36,375 nucleotides of DNA from a virus (IMGVR_UViG_3300035145_002601:1-36375); one strand, 5' to 3'. Counted from the stretch's first letter, positions 22,347 through 29,618 are shown. Program-made: numbers and translations. Notes: generated by a model from the letters alone, not told the origin.

Positions 22347-23459
22347 ATGCAAGTGCCATACATATTAAGCGAAAATTCACTCACAATTTTCTTTGAGGGA
22401 AAACCACACACTCTTAGAAAAGATCATCCAAACTTCAATCTTGCTCGCAAAGCTATTCTCGATGGTGAGACTGAACGTCTTACTGATCTTATAGATGTAG
22501 AGCGCGCGATTGAGGACTTTGTTCAAGGCGACATTGAAGTCAAAGATGAAGTTGTCTATTACAGGGGTCATCGTCTTCATGGTGTAGTTGTTGACAAATT
22601 GCTCGAAATGCTTCGTGCAGGTTTGAAAGATTCCGCGCCAATCACTAACTTTATCACTAGATTGCAAGCCAATCCAAGTGCTAATAGTGTTGCAGAATTG
22701 TACACATTCTTGGGTTACAAGAACTTGCCAACAACTGCTGAAGGAAAATGTCTTGGATACAAAGGTGTTCAACACGATTATTGGAGTTCAACAGGCAATG
22801 CTGACACAATCGTTGTGCAAGGTGACACTAACGAACGTCACCAAATCCTCAACAAAGTTGGCGCGACTATCGAAGTTGCACGTCGTTGTGTAGATGACAA
22901 CAAAGACAATCATTGTTCTTTCGGTCTTCATGTTGGTTCATACGATTATGCTAACGGATGGGCAGGAGAAAATGGTAGATTGCTTGTTGTAGAGTTTGAT
23001 CCTGCCGATGCAGTTTCAGTTCCAACTGATTGCGATTTTCAAAAACTTCGTGTTTCTAAGTACAAAGTGATCTCTGATATTACTGACACTAGAAAAGAGT
23101 TGAATAAACCTGTCTACGAGGCTAATAAGCCTATCTACGGATCAGATGATGACATCAACTTCGATGAAGATGATTATGATGAAGATTATGATGATGATTT
23201 TGTAGATCAAGGTGATTGGAGTGATGACTATGACGATAATTCCAATCAAGATGATGATGAATTAAAAACATCTCTTGTTCGTTACATCAACAAAAAGAAA
23301 CAAAAAGGTCAAGAAATCACTCTCAAACATCTTGCTGACTTAAATCCACCAAGAGAAAGAAATCTCAAATGTGTAGAATTACTTGAAATTGTTAAGGATT
23401 TAGGTTATAATGTAGATGAGGATGAAAATATTCCTCTATATTTATACAAGGTAAGCTAA
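22347..23459 (+). CDS. rIIB: RIIB-like protein
   Basis: The 370-residue protein follows rIIA and has features of the phage RIIB family: FVQGDIEVKDEVVYYRG, NFITRLQANPSANSVAELYTFL, GKCLGYKGVQHDYWS, CSFGLHVGSYDYANGW and LLVVEFDPADAVSVPTDC. It is longer than T4 rIIB because of an acidic linker (about residues 265-310, almost all Asp and Glu) and a C-terminal domain, LVRYINKKKQKGQEITLKHL onward. Its partner is RIIA; together they are expected to guard the infection against host exclusion functions. Confidence 0.82.
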   Translation: MQVPYILSENSLTIFFEGKPHTLRKDHPNFNLARKAILDGETERLTDLIDVERAIEDFVQGDIEVKDEVVYYRGHRLHGVVVDKLLEMLRAGLKDSAPITNFITRLQANPSANSVAELYTFLGYKNLPTTAEGKCLGYKGVQHDYWSSTGNADTIVVQGDTNERHQILNKVGATIEVARRCVDDNKDNHCSFGLHVGSYDYANGWAGENGRLLVVEFDPADAVSVPTDCDFQKLRVSKYKVISDITDTRKELNKPVYEANKPIYGSDDDINFDEDDYDEDYDDDFVDQGDWSDDYDDNSNQDDDELKTSLVRYINKKKQKGQEITLKHLADLNPPRERNLKCVELLEIVKDLGYNVDEDENIPLYLYKVS

Positions 23460-23461
23460 AA

Positions 23462-23713
23462 ATGAATGATAACAATTTGCTATTCAATAAAATTGGCGAG
23501 GCAAATGAATATCAAATGGATGCACTTTGGGCAATCCTTAAATACAGAGACATGGGAATACTACGAAAGATATTTGCCATGTGTGAAGTTTTAGGTATCG
23601 ACAAGAACGAAGTTGTATCCAACTTACCACAAGATGAGAATGGAAGAATATATGACTCAAAGAATAGATTCTTATTAAGTAGAGCATTATTAAAGAAAAC
23701 AAATGGAAGATAA
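23462..23713 (+). CDS. Hypothetical protein
   Basis: Eighty-three residues, helical (ALWAILKYRDMGILRKIFAM). It lies 2 nt after rIIB, so it is likely part of that transcript. No family recognised. Confidence 0.7.
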   Translation: MNDNNLLFNKIGEANEYQMDALWAILKYRDMGILRKIFAMCEVLGIDKNEVVSNLPQDENGRIYDSKNRFLLSRALLKKTNGR

Positions 23714-23954
23714 TACATATTCAGACGATACAACAATCAATGTTAATAAATTAAAGATGGAAGAAAATTTAATTGACAATGATTTTTATATAAAGAAAAT
23801 GGATGAAATGGATAATATTGTAAACTTTGTTCAAGATAAAGGAGAAAAGAATTCAATGAAATTAATTTTAGAAGCATTGTTTCCACATCTCGACAATCAA
23901 TCTGAAGAAGTAAAGAAAAGCTACGAATACTTCAAGTTGAAAGTAAACTCTTGA
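23703..23954 (+). CDS. Hypothetical acidic protein
   Basis: Eighty-three residues, acidic N-terminus then helices (LILEALFPHLDNQSEEVKKS). Overlaps the previous gene by 11 nt. No family recognised. Confidence 0.65.
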   Translation: MEDNTYSDDTTINVNKLKMEENLIDNDFYIKKMDEMDNIVNFVQDKGEKNSMKLILEALFPHLDNQSEEVKKSYEYFKLKVNS

Positions 23955-23979
23955 CAAGTCGCGCGCATTATGCCATACT
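23951..23979 (+). promoter_or_regulatory. Leadered promoter
   Basis: TTGACA, 17 bp, CATACT; the spacer holds a GCGCGC run. A leader of about 26 nt carries AAAGGAT before the ATG at 24012. Confidence 0.7.
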
Positions 23980-24011
23980 TCTATTATTAATTAAAGAAAG
24001 GATAAAACAAA

Positions 24012-24239
24012 ATGACTTATATTTGGAATAGAGCAAAAAAAGTACCATCAGATTCAATGCCTTATGTGGTGATTGATTCATTCTTAACATGGAAGAAGAG
24101 ACAACTCCAAGGTATCGAAAACAAGAACCAAAGAGAACAAAAAAGAATCCATGCTCAAGTAAAGAGACAACAAATGAATCTCGAAACAAACCTCAGTTTG
24201 CTTGGTTATTCCATTGATAATTTACAATATAATTTATAA
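24012..24239 (+). CDS. Hypothetical basic protein
   Basis: Seventy-five residues with a basic helix (KKRQLQGIENKNQREQKRIH) that could bind nucleic acid. Its own leadered promoter predicts good expression. No family recognised. Confidence 0.7.
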   Translation: MTYIWNRAKKVPSDSMPYVVIDSFLTWKKRQLQGIENKNQREQKRIHAQVKRQQMNLETNLSLLGYSIDNLQYNL

Positions 24240-24240
24240 T

Positions 24241-24345
24241 ACATTACATATAACAATATATACAATATAATATATAGAATAGAATACAACAAATTATAAT
24301 GAAATTAAACAAAATTTATCTAAATGAAATTGAATTGAAATTGGG
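24241..24345. repeat. AT-rich low-complexity segment
   Basis: Dense TATA, AATATA and AAATTGAA runs without a gene. It could be an easily melted replication or recombination site, or mutational drift; no iterons are evident. Confidence 0.4.
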
Positions 24346-24377
24346 CTTTTCCCTTTGTAAATGAGGGTTAAATCGGT

Positions 24378-24593
24378 ATGAGTGGGTTGAAGTGGGTGAA
24401 AATGGTTCTGAGTGGTGCGCGAGGCAAATATGGCGAAATAACTGAACGCAAATTTCATTTAAATTATTTTTTATTAAAAAAGAAAGAAGATTCAAGCGAA
24501 AATAAATCAAATCAAAATCAAACTAAATTAAATTTAAATACAAACAAAATTAAATACAATAAATTTGGTTTCCCCACATATAATAAAGATTAA
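24378..24593 (+). CDS. Hypothetical basic protein, low-complexity C-terminal half
   Basis: The 71-residue frame begins MSGLKWVKMVLSGARGKYGE; the second half is Asn/Lys-rich, following the AT-rich DNA. A GAGGG lies 13 nt before the ATG, farther than usual. No promoter is evident, so it is doubtful. Confidence 0.45.
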   Translation: MSGLKWVKMVLSGARGKYGEITERKFHLNYFLLKKKEDSSENKSNQNQTKLNLNTNKIKYNKFGFPTYNKD

Positions 24594-24623
24594 ATTGAAT
24601 TAAAATTAAATTGCGCCGAAATA

Positions 24624-24710
24624 ATTTTAACTAAATTTGAATGTATTTAACTTAAATAAAACTAATTTAACTAAATTTGAATTAATTTCGAGTGAAATAA
24701 ACTTAAATAA
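24624..24710. repeat. Two-copy AT-rich direct repeat, 40-bp period
   Basis: The 17-mer TTTAACTAAATTTGAAT occurs exactly at 24626 and 24666. AACTTAAATAA also occurs twice (24649 and 24700). The motif GAAATAA recurs here and at 24432, 24612, 24910, 24949 and 24982. Confidence 0.6.
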
Positions 24711-24711
24711 G

Positions 24712-24924
24712 ATGAACCAAAACCAATATGACGAGTATGTAGAGTATTGGATGGATAATGATGAGGGTTTTAGCAATCTATTGGACTCAGAAGAGTACAT
24801 GGTTGAAGATATAGAGATAATAGAGAATAATATTGCGCCCCGAACTGCGATCTTCATGCACCCAAATATGATATTGCTATTTCCACCATTTGATTTGCAA
24901 ATGAATTATAGCGAAATAACTTAA
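24712..24924 (+). CDS. Hypothetical acidic protein
   Basis: Seventy residues: MNQNQYDEYVEYWMDNDEGF, acidic middle, then IFMHPNMILLFPPFDLQM. It starts right after the direct repeat. A longer TTG-start reading runs through the repeat and is rejected. No family recognised. Confidence 0.6.
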   Translation: MNQNQYDEYVEYWMDNDEGFSNLLDSEEYMVEDIEIIENNIAPRTAIFMHPNMILLFPPFDLQMNYSEIT

Positions 24925-24972
24925 ATTAAATTTAAATGTAATTATTTTGAAATAAATTTATTGAAATTTTAT
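24925..24972. repeat. AT-rich box before a promoter
   Basis: Contains AATTAAATTTAAAT and AATTATTTTGAAATAAAT. Similar boxes precede the minus-strand promoters near 33356 and 35429, so it may be an UP-like element. Confidence 0.4.
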
Positions 24973-25000
24973 TTGACATTGGCGAAATAACACATATAGT
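24973..25000 (+). promoter_or_regulatory. Leaderless promoter
   Basis: TTGACA, 16 bp, TATAGT and 7 nt to the ATG at 25008. A GTG at 24999 in the same frame is part of the -10 box. Confidence 0.7.
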
Positions 25001-25007
25001 GATTGGT

Positions 25008-25325
25008 ATGAGTATTGCAAAAGACATAAATAGATTGTTGGACGATATTTTACATATACGTTCTGAAATAAAGAGAATGCGCGCCGATTTAAATGCAAAC
25101 GATTCTCTTGTAAATAAGAAAACAGGAGAGAAGATTAGTGCAAACAAGATCGAGGAACTCGCAAATAACGAAATAACTGCTATCAAGTCTGAGTTAAATA
25201 AGATTACCAACGAAGGTAAGCGCGCCACAGGCATATTCAACAACACATACTATGTTAATGATATGCTACAAGATAAGCTATTAGCTGAGGCAGGGCAAAC
25301 TACTGAAGATGTTGATAATCAATGA
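25008..25325 (+). CDS. Hypothetical helical protein
   Basis: A 105-residue, probably coiled-coil protein (INRLLDDILHIRSEIKRMRA, then KIEELANNEITAIKSELNKI). Start fixed by the leaderless promoter. AT-rich repeats flank it on both sides. No family recognised. Confidence 0.7.
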   Translation: MSIAKDINRLLDDILHIRSEIKRMRADLNANDSLVNKKTGEKISANKIEELANNEITAIKSELNKITNEGKRATGIFNNTYYVNDMLQDKLLAEAGQTTEDVDNQ

Positions 25326-25331
25326 TTTATG

Positions 25332-25381
25332 TTTTAATTCAAATTAAATTTGATTTAAATTAAAGAAATTCAAATTAATTG
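25332..25381. repeat. AT-rich repeat segment
   Basis: Repeated TTCAAATTAA and AAATTAAA units ahead of a promoter; same type as at 24925 and 26867. Confidence 0.4.
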
Positions 25382-25410
25382 TTGACTTTATTCTATTACC
25401 CCCTTATAGT
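25382..25410 (+). promoter_or_regulatory. Leadered promoter
   Basis: TTGACT, 17 bp, TATAGT. A leader of about 30 nt carries AAAGGAAAG before the ATG at 25447. Confidence 0.7.
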
Positions 25411-25446
25411 AGTTCTATATTATTAATCACCAACGAAAGGAAAGTT

Positions 25447-25644
25447 ATGAATCTCGCTAAATGTGCCCAAGCAACCTCTATTATGAACAATGTCAAGAAT
25501 GGTCACTACATTCGTGGCGCAAAGTTTGCCAACTTCGGCTCAGTAGTCGAAGATAGTATAATCGCACAACAAATGGAGGCAGATAAAAGACTTAAAGAAA
25601 TACAAGCACAAAGGGCATTGAGGTTAGCCAAAAAATGTGTATAA
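25447..25644 (+). CDS. Hypothetical basic protein
   Basis: Sixty-five residues (MNLAKCAQATSIMNNVKNGH onward), with a Lys/Arg/Gln-rich helix at the end. Leadered promoter. No family recognised. Confidence 0.7.
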   Translation: MNLAKCAQATSIMNNVKNGHYIRGAKFANFGSVVEDSIIAQQMEADKRLKEIQAQRALRLAKKCV

Positions 25645-25650
25645 ATATAC

Positions 25651-25956
25651 ATGAAAAAAGGTTATTATATATATTTTGATAAGAGTAAGGGAAAATGCCC
25701 CCCATGTGGTATTGTTGAACCCTATGTTGATCGTCTTATTAATGATGGATACGAAATAGAGAAGATTACTAGGGAAGAATATGCAGATAGATACAACACC
25801 AAAGCCCCAGTGACCCCAAGAATCAAGGTTGAAGGTGATGATGAGTTGTATCAAGTATATTTCAGAGAAGACAATGTAGATTATTATCACGAATTCAATG
25901 TAGAAGATATTTACGAAAGAATTAAAGTTTTACTTGACAATTCAGAAGATAAATAG
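25651..25956 (+). CDS. Thioredoxin/glutaredoxin-like protein
   Basis: The 101-residue protein has a redox motif KCPPCGIVEPYVDRL (CPPC at residues 16-19), a following helix and strand (GYEIEKI), then a likely cis-proline in APVTPRIKV (about 52-60). This is the thioredoxin fold order. The C-terminal part is acidic. It might serve ribonucleotide reductase or other dithiol steps, but no reductase gene is seen here. The -35 box of the structured RNA promoter lies in its last codons. Confidence 0.75.
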   Translation: MKKGYYIYFDKSKGKCPPCGIVEPYVDRLINDGYEIEKITREEYADRYNTKAPVTPRIKVEGDDELYQVYFREDNVDYYHEFNVEDIYERIKVLLDNSEDK

Positions 25957-25962
25957 TATAAT
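25934..25962 (+). promoter_or_regulatory. Perfect consensus promoter of a structured RNA
   Basis: TTGACA, exactly 17 bp, TATAAT. Predicted start near 25969. No coding sequence follows for more than 400 bp. Confidence 0.85.
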
Positions 25963-25968
25963 ATATAA

Positions 25969-26345
25969 ATAATCAAAATTGAGAACCAAACTCAATTAAA
26001 TAAAATAAAATTGATCTTTAACATTTTAATTTGGAGCAAATAAGTTGGCAACTGAGTATCGGGCGCCGACTTGCTCTATAAACTTTGGAAGGGCTTATAA
26101 TCCTTCCTGTGGGTGACCGAATACCCCTTCGTGTGCGGGGTAAGGTATATGCTTCTCTGTGGTGGAGTGCCGATGGACAAATGTCTGAGGTAGGATGACC
26201 CAATCCAAGTGTAGTTCGAGTAGGTTAACCAATGAACTGATGTTCACGCCGAAAGTTGAGGGTATTCAGTAGTCCCTCCCCACATCTATTTTCTCGCCAA
26301 TCGTTCAGCCCCGATCTAGTGCCTCTGCTAGGTCGGGGTTTTTTT
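25969..26345 (+). ncRNA. Probable structured non-coding RNA (about 375 nt), family not recognised
   Basis: The segment lies between a perfect consensus promoter and a strong terminator, is more GC-rich than its surroundings and holds no credible gene. Stems visible by eye: AATTGAG/CTCAATT (25977/25991); AAGTTGGC/GCCGACTT (26042/26065) extended by GAGC/GCTC; GGAAGG/CCTTCC (26087/26102); TACCCC/GGGGTA (26122/26137); GGAT/ATCC (26193/26203); GAAC/GTTC (26234/26242); GAGGG/CCCTC (26258/26274); then the terminator stem. I do not see the signatures of tmRNA, RNase P RNA, 6S RNA, tRNA or a group I intron. It may be a highly made phage RNA acting as decoy, regulator or scaffold; that is open. Confidence 0.75.
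26309..26345 (+). terminator. Intrinsic terminator of the structured RNA
   Basis: CCCCGATCTAG, an 8-nt loop and CTAGGTCGGGG form an 11-bp stem with one wobble pair, followed by seven T. Confidence 0.9.
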
Positions 26346-26347
26346 AT

Positions 26348-26376
26348 TTGACAAACCACGCATGATCCATTATTGT
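26348..26376 (+). promoter_or_regulatory. Leaderless promoter
   Basis: TTGACA, 17 bp, TATTGT and 6 nt to the ATG at 26383. It starts 2 nt after the terminator T-run. Confidence 0.7.
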
Positions 26377-26382
26377 ATTTTT

Positions 26383-26673
26383 ATGATTAACACATTATTA
26401 AAAGTTCTCTCCAAACAACAATTTGGTTTCGTTACAGCGCAAGATCTCGATTCATTAGAAGTTGAGATGCCCAACCTCCCCCTTCTTATTAGATGCGGGC
26501 GCGACAGATATATAGCTCAAGCCTGCGACACTAAAGCTAGAATGGAATATGTCGAGGAAACGGGCGACTATGTTCGTGATGTATCGATTCCAGCAAGAAC
26601 ATTAGATGGAATGGCAACTTCGCCTTTCGTTCCATTTGCTGTTAAGCAAGCAATTGAAGGCTTAAGAGCTTAA
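26383..26673 (+). CDS. Hypothetical protein
   Basis: Ninety-six residues (MINTLLKVLSKQQFGFVTAQ, then LPLLIRCGRDRYIAQACDTK and a helical end). Start fixed by the leaderless promoter; an upstream ATG at 26362 lies within the promoter spacer. After its stop GTGGGTCT and AGATCCCCAC can pair, without a T-run. No family recognised. Confidence 0.7.
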   Translation: MINTLLKVLSKQQFGFVTAQDLDSLEVEMPNLPLLIRCGRDRYIAQACDTKARMEYVEETGDYVRDVSIPARTLDGMATSPFVPFAVKQAIEGLRA

Positions 26674-26737
26674 CCGAAAACCCGGTGGGTCTACTTCTAG
26701 ATCCCCACATATACTATAATTACTATCATGAATATAC

Positions 26738-26815
26738 ATGGCAATAGAATCAATACTCATTCTAGGGACCTTATCCTTTTTTACTATATTAGCTAAAGAA
26801 TACCTTAAGGACTAG
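26738..26815 (+). CDS. Single-span membrane peptide (25 aa)
   Basis: MAIESILILGTLSFFTILAK plus EYLKD: one span and a charged tail. A TATAAT box at 26715-26720 lies 17 nt upstream, without a clear -35 box; a competing 22-codon frame starts at 26728. The match to the other tiny membrane peptides favours this frame. Confidence 0.45.
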   Translation: MAIESILILGTLSFFTILAKEYLKD

Positions 26816-26866
26816 ATATCAATTAAATAACAATCAAATACAATACAAATATGATACCTGACACTT

Positions 26867-26910
26867 AAATTAAATTAAATTAAAATTATTTCAAATTAAA
26901 TTGAAAAAAC
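26867..26910. repeat. AT-rich repeat segment before element 1
   Basis: Tandem AAATT units followed by ATTATTTCAAATTAAATTG. Adjoins the first 71-bp GC-cored element. Confidence 0.4.
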
Positions 26911-26913
26911 TTT

Positions 26914-26984
26914 CGTAAGTCGTTGACTACCAAGGGGTTAGGCGGCGCGCGCCGGCATAAATGCCTGACTATCAACAACTTATG
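26914..26984. repeat. 71-bp boundary element, copy 1
   Basis: Two 29-bp imperfect palindromes (26914-26942 and 26956-26984) flank the 13-bp GC core CGGCGCGCGCCGG. The left copy is one of the more diverged. It lies after a tiny membrane peptide gene and 28 bp before a TTGCGG promoter. Confidence 0.9.
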
Positions 26985-27041
26985 ACAACTTTCATTTTAA
27001 TTCACTTTTTTCTTGCGGTTTTTTAAAAACTAGCCTAGTAT
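26985..27041 (+). promoter_or_regulatory. Element-linked leaderless promoter 1
   Basis: A 28-bp T-rich box (ACAACTTTCATTTTAATTCA onward), TTGCGG (27013), 17 bp, TAGTAT and 6 nt to the ATG at 27048. The ATG is 64 bp from the element edge. Confidence 0.7.
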
Positions 27042-27047
27042 GTATAT

Positions 27048-27287
27048 ATGAAGTTAAACGAAGATTATGAAAACAAAGCTCCCAACTTTGACAATTTAGA
27101 TTCAATGGAGGGAGTTCAACTTGCAATGGATATGCTTGAGTGGAATGTCCTTAACAAATTAGACCTTGACACACGTGACTTAATTGGTTATAGTTTGATT
27201 CGCGCTTATATTGATGAGGTTGCAAAAAAAGCCTATGCCTTTGAGACTATGTTCGAAGGAAAAGAAAACAGAATTTATAAAAATTAA
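27048..27287 (+). CDS. Hypothetical helical protein
   Basis: Seventy-nine residues (NLDSMEGVQLAMDMLEWNVL, then RDLIGYSLIRAYIDEVAKKA). Leaderless start. No family recognised. Confidence 0.7.
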   Translation: MKLNEDYENKAPNFDNLDSMEGVQLAMDMLEWNVLNKLDLDTRDLIGYSLIRAYIDEVAKKAYAFETMFEGKENRIYKN

Positions 27288-27290
27288 CTA

Positions 27291-27319
27291 TTGACAACAA
27301 CAACAACTACTATATTATA
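27291..27319 (+). promoter_or_regulatory. Leaderless promoter
   Basis: TTGACA, 17 bp, ATTATA (or 16 bp and TATTAT), 6-7 nt to the ATG at 27326. Confidence 0.65.
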
Positions 27320-27325
27320 GATATT

Positions 27326-28195
27326 ATGAACATTGAAGAAAACACCAATACCGCTCCTCACAAATCTGTTAACTTGCACATTTGCGGAGGTAATCACAAA
27401 CTCTACGATATTGACGAGATTCGCGCTGTACCAACTCCACCTGTTGAGTTCCGCAAAAAAGAAAATGCCAATGGTGAGCGCACCATTTCTTATCAACCAA
27501 TCGCTCATGCTGAATTGATTGATCGCACTCGCAATGCCTTAACCTCTCAAGGTTTCCGCATTCAAGATGAGATTCACTCATTAGCTTCTCACGACAATCA
27601 TTACTTTGGTTTGTTTGCCATTGATCACGTCAATCGTGTTTCTACTGATCGTGGTTGTGTGGTTGGTATTCGTAACTCTCACGACAAAAAATTCCCTGCG
27701 GGATTGTGTGCAGGTGATGCACCTTTCGTCTGTGACAATCTTATCTTCACCAATACAATCAAACTTGCGCGTCGTCACACTCGCAACATTTTAGACGATC
27801 TCAACTTCACCATCAATCGTGCGCTTGGTAAGTTGTTTGGCTTTTGGAATGGTCAAGATGCTCGTATTGATGCATACAAAAATCGTTCTATTGGAAATGT
27901 CTATGCAAATGACTTAATTGTCAAAGCGGTTCAAATGGGTGCTTTGCCTAAAACCAAACTCCTTGATGTTGTGAATCAATGGGAATCATCCGATCACCCC
28001 GAATTTCACGACAGAAATGTCAACTCCCTTTATAATGCCTTTACAGAGGTATACAAAGGTAATCTTGTTCAACTCCCAAATCGCTCTGATGCGCTACACT
28101 CATTACTTGATGGGTACGTAGACTTCAATGTTCACAATCATGTCGAGAATGTTCTTGACATGGAAGTGGTAGAGAACGAATTGGTTGAGGTGTAA
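27326..28195 (+). CDS. DUF932-like protein
   Basis: The 289-residue protein resembles the DUF932 (phage/plasmid TIGR03299-like) family: YQPIAHAELIDRTRNAL near the N-terminus, then HYFGLFAIDHVN, CVVGIRNSHDKKFPAGLCAG, APFVCDNLIFTNTIKLARRH and a helical C-terminal half. Members occur on phages, plasmids and beside defence or mobile genes; their function is not established. It has higher GC than the left half of the window. It ends at a strong terminator and the second 71-bp element. Confidence 0.65.
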   Translation: MNIEENTNTAPHKSVNLHICGGNHKLYDIDEIRAVPTPPVEFRKKENANGERTISYQPIAHAELIDRTRNALTSQGFRIQDEIHSLASHDNHYFGLFAIDHVNRVSTDRGCVVGIRNSHDKKFPAGLCAGDAPFVCDNLIFTNTIKLARRHTRNILDDLNFTINRALGKLFGFWNGQDARIDAYKNRSIGNVYANDLIVKAVQMGALPKTKLLDVVNQWESSDHPEFHDRNVNSLYNAFTEVYKGNLVQLPNRSDALHSLLDGYVDFNVHNHVENVLDMEVVENELVEV

Positions 28196-28209
28196 GTAGT
28201 TGTGTCATA

Positions 28210-28239
28210 CCCCTCCCTTCGGGGAGGGGTTTTATTTTT
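28210..28239 (+). terminator. Intrinsic terminator with TTCG tetraloop
   Basis: CCCCTCCC-TTCG-GGGAGGGG followed by TTTTATTTTT. It closes the DUF932-like unit just upstream of element copy 2. Confidence 0.92.
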
Positions 28240-28252
28240 GCCCGAAACTTTC

Positions 28253-28323
28253 CGTAAGTTGTTGATATTCAACGACTTATGCCGGCGCGCGAGCCGTAAG
28301 TCATTGATATACAGACACTTACA
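28253..28323. repeat. 71-bp boundary element, copy 2
   Basis: Left palindrome 28253-28281 (half sites CGTAAGTTGTTGA and TCAACGACTTATG), core CCGGCGCGCGAGC, right palindrome 28295-28323. It lies between a terminator and the next promoter. Confidence 0.9.
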
Positions 28324-28380
28324 ACAAAATGCATTTAATTGCATTTTGTTCTTGCGGTAATTAAGAAACTACCTTATTGT
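28324..28380 (+). promoter_or_regulatory. Element-linked leaderless promoter 2
   Basis: A 28-bp box, here a palindrome around AATGCATTTAATTGCATT, then TTGCGG (28352), 17 bp, TATTGT and 6 nt to the ATG at 28387, 64 bp from the element edge. Confidence 0.7.
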
Positions 28381-28386
28381 AGTTAT

Positions 28387-28788
28387 ATGATTAAGAGAAA
28401 CCAACACGACCCACGATACATCATCAAGAAGAATCGTCCTGTATATGTTTACAAGAATCTACACAAGGATTGTTGGAGCATCAAGCAACATGGTTTAGTT
28501 AAGGCTCACATCCCACAAGGCGATAGTATCGGACTTTGGGATTGCTATTTTCATGTTGACATCAAGGGCAGAGAAAAGGTTCTTCGTGAGAAGCGCAAGA
28601 ATGTTCATGCTTTTGTGAAGGGCTATCTTCAAGATGCCGAGAATGTAAACACAGACAGACCCGCAACTGAGGTAACATATAATCCATACAAGTATGAGAC
28701 TTTTGTTGACAAGGATACCGAGAAGTTTGTATACTATGCAGATGAAGTTTTATTATCACACAACCAAGTAACCGCCTACATACCATGA
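28387..28788 (+). CDS. Conserved phage protein (KNLHKDCWSI type)
   Basis: The 133-residue protein shows PVYVYKNLHKDCWSIKQHGL, VKAHIPQGDSIGLWDCYFHV, KGREKVLREKRKNVHAFVKG and YNPYKYETFVDKD. This order occurs in a widespread family of small phage and bacterial proteins without known function. The ATG at 28387 is set by the promoter; an upstream ATG at 28339 lies before the promoter and cannot be on this transcript. ATGA overlap with the next gene. Confidence 0.8.
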   Translation: MIKRNQHDPRYIIKKNRPVYVYKNLHKDCWSIKQHGLVKAHIPQGDSIGLWDCYFHVDIKGREKVLREKRKNVHAFVKGYLQDAENVNTDRPATEVTYNPYKYETFVDKDTEKFVYYADEVLLSHNQVTAYIP

Positions 28789-28979
28789 ACAACCTATCAC
28801 AAACAACAATTAAGTATGCAAAAGATTGGTTTACGGAAAACCAATACTCAGTCACAACTGACAATAATCAATTCACATTACATATCAACGGCAACATATT
28901 TATTCTCGATCCAACCGAGCTTAAGTATAGAGCAGAACTACAATTAGACTCATTATTAGAGGAGGTAAAGACAGATTAA
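28785..28979 (+). CDS. Hypothetical protein
   Basis: Sixty-four residues with a beta-rich centre (QFTLHINGNIFILDPTELKY). Coupled to the upstream gene (ATGA); the next ATG follows its stop directly. Confidence 0.7.
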   Translation: MNNLSQTTIKYAKDWFTENQYSVTTDNNQFTLHINGNIFILDPTELKYRAELQLDSLLEEVKTD

Positions 28980-29183
28980 ATGAAAGAAGAATTAAAAGCA
29001 ATTAAATTCGCCATTGACGGACTCAGTGATGAGATGCTAGAACACCGTAGACATGCAAACATGGAGGATCTCGTCAAGGTCATGAAAAACATTAACGACA
29101 ACCTTGTTTCTATTAGCTTTGACCTAAAAGATTTAGTCGAAGCAAAAAAGTTTCAAAATGAGTTGACAACAGCCCTAAGGTAA
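28980..29183 (+). CDS. Hypothetical helical protein
   Basis: Sixty-seven residues, coiled-coil-like (MEDLVKVMKNINDNLVSISF). Its last codons contain the -35 box of the next promoter. Confidence 0.7.
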   Translation: MKEELKAIKFAIDGLSDEMLEHRRHANMEDLVKVMKNINDNLVSISFDLKDLVEAKKFQNELTTALR

Positions 29184-29191
29184 GCTATATT
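29163..29191 (+). promoter_or_regulatory. Leaderless promoter
   Basis: TTGACA, 17 bp, TATATT and 6 nt to the ATG at 29198; embedded in the previous gene's end. Confidence 0.7.
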
Positions 29192-29197
29192 GTTTAT

Positions 29198-29425
29198 ATG
29201 ATGACACAAGAAAAGATAATACAAACCATTCGCCAACTTTGCGAAGGCAACATGAGGTATGCCGATGCAATGGATAGAATCAATGTCGAGCGCGGCAAAG
29301 AACTTGGCGTAGATGGATTCACAGTTCAATCAGCAGAGGAAGCATTAAGTGACCTCATACTTGACCTACAATCACTAGAACACGAACTATGCCTTAACGG
29401 CTCAATGGAGGGAGCATCACTATGA
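29198..29425 (+). CDS. Hypothetical acidic helical protein
   Basis: Seventy-five residues (EKIIQTIRQLCEGNMRYADA onward). Leaderless start; ATGA overlap with the next gene. No family recognised. Confidence 0.7.
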   Translation: MMTQEKIIQTIRQLCEGNMRYADAMDRINVERGKELGVDGFTVQSAEEALSDLILDLQSLEHELCLNGSMEGASL

Positions 29426-29616
29426 TATTAGACACACCCAAACAAATCGAATCATTCCGTCAACGTACTTTGCTTAAAGGATTGCAAGGAGAAATCATGG
29501 GTCTTAGGCTTACTAGGGGCAGAAGTTGCTACTCTATTATTAAGGAGGAGTTTGGACTCAAGGGCAGTAAACAAAAAGTTTACGATCAATTCAAAAAGTT
29601 ACTACAAGGAGAATAA
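29422..29616 (+). CDS. Hypothetical basic protein
   Basis: Sixty-four residues (RTLLKGLQGEIMGLRLTRGR, SIIKEEFGLKGSKQKVYDQF). Similar small basic proteins are common in phages; no name is supported. Confidence 0.65.
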   Translation: MILDTPKQIESFRQRTLLKGLQGEIMGLRLTRGRSCYSIIKEEFGLKGSKQKVYDQFKKLLQGE

Positions 29617-29618
29617 TT

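Noticed and set aside
26018-26203. Minus-strand open frame of 61 codons in the structured RNA region
   Set aside because: Arg/Pro/Ser-rich composition, no start signals, and the segment is better explained as an RNA between a perfect promoter and terminator.
25969-26345. tmRNA, RNase P RNA, tRNA or group I intron
   Set aside because: No tRNA-like end with CCA, no RNase P core motif (GAGGAAAGUC), no group I P7 core motif could be found by eye. A covariance-model search is still needed.
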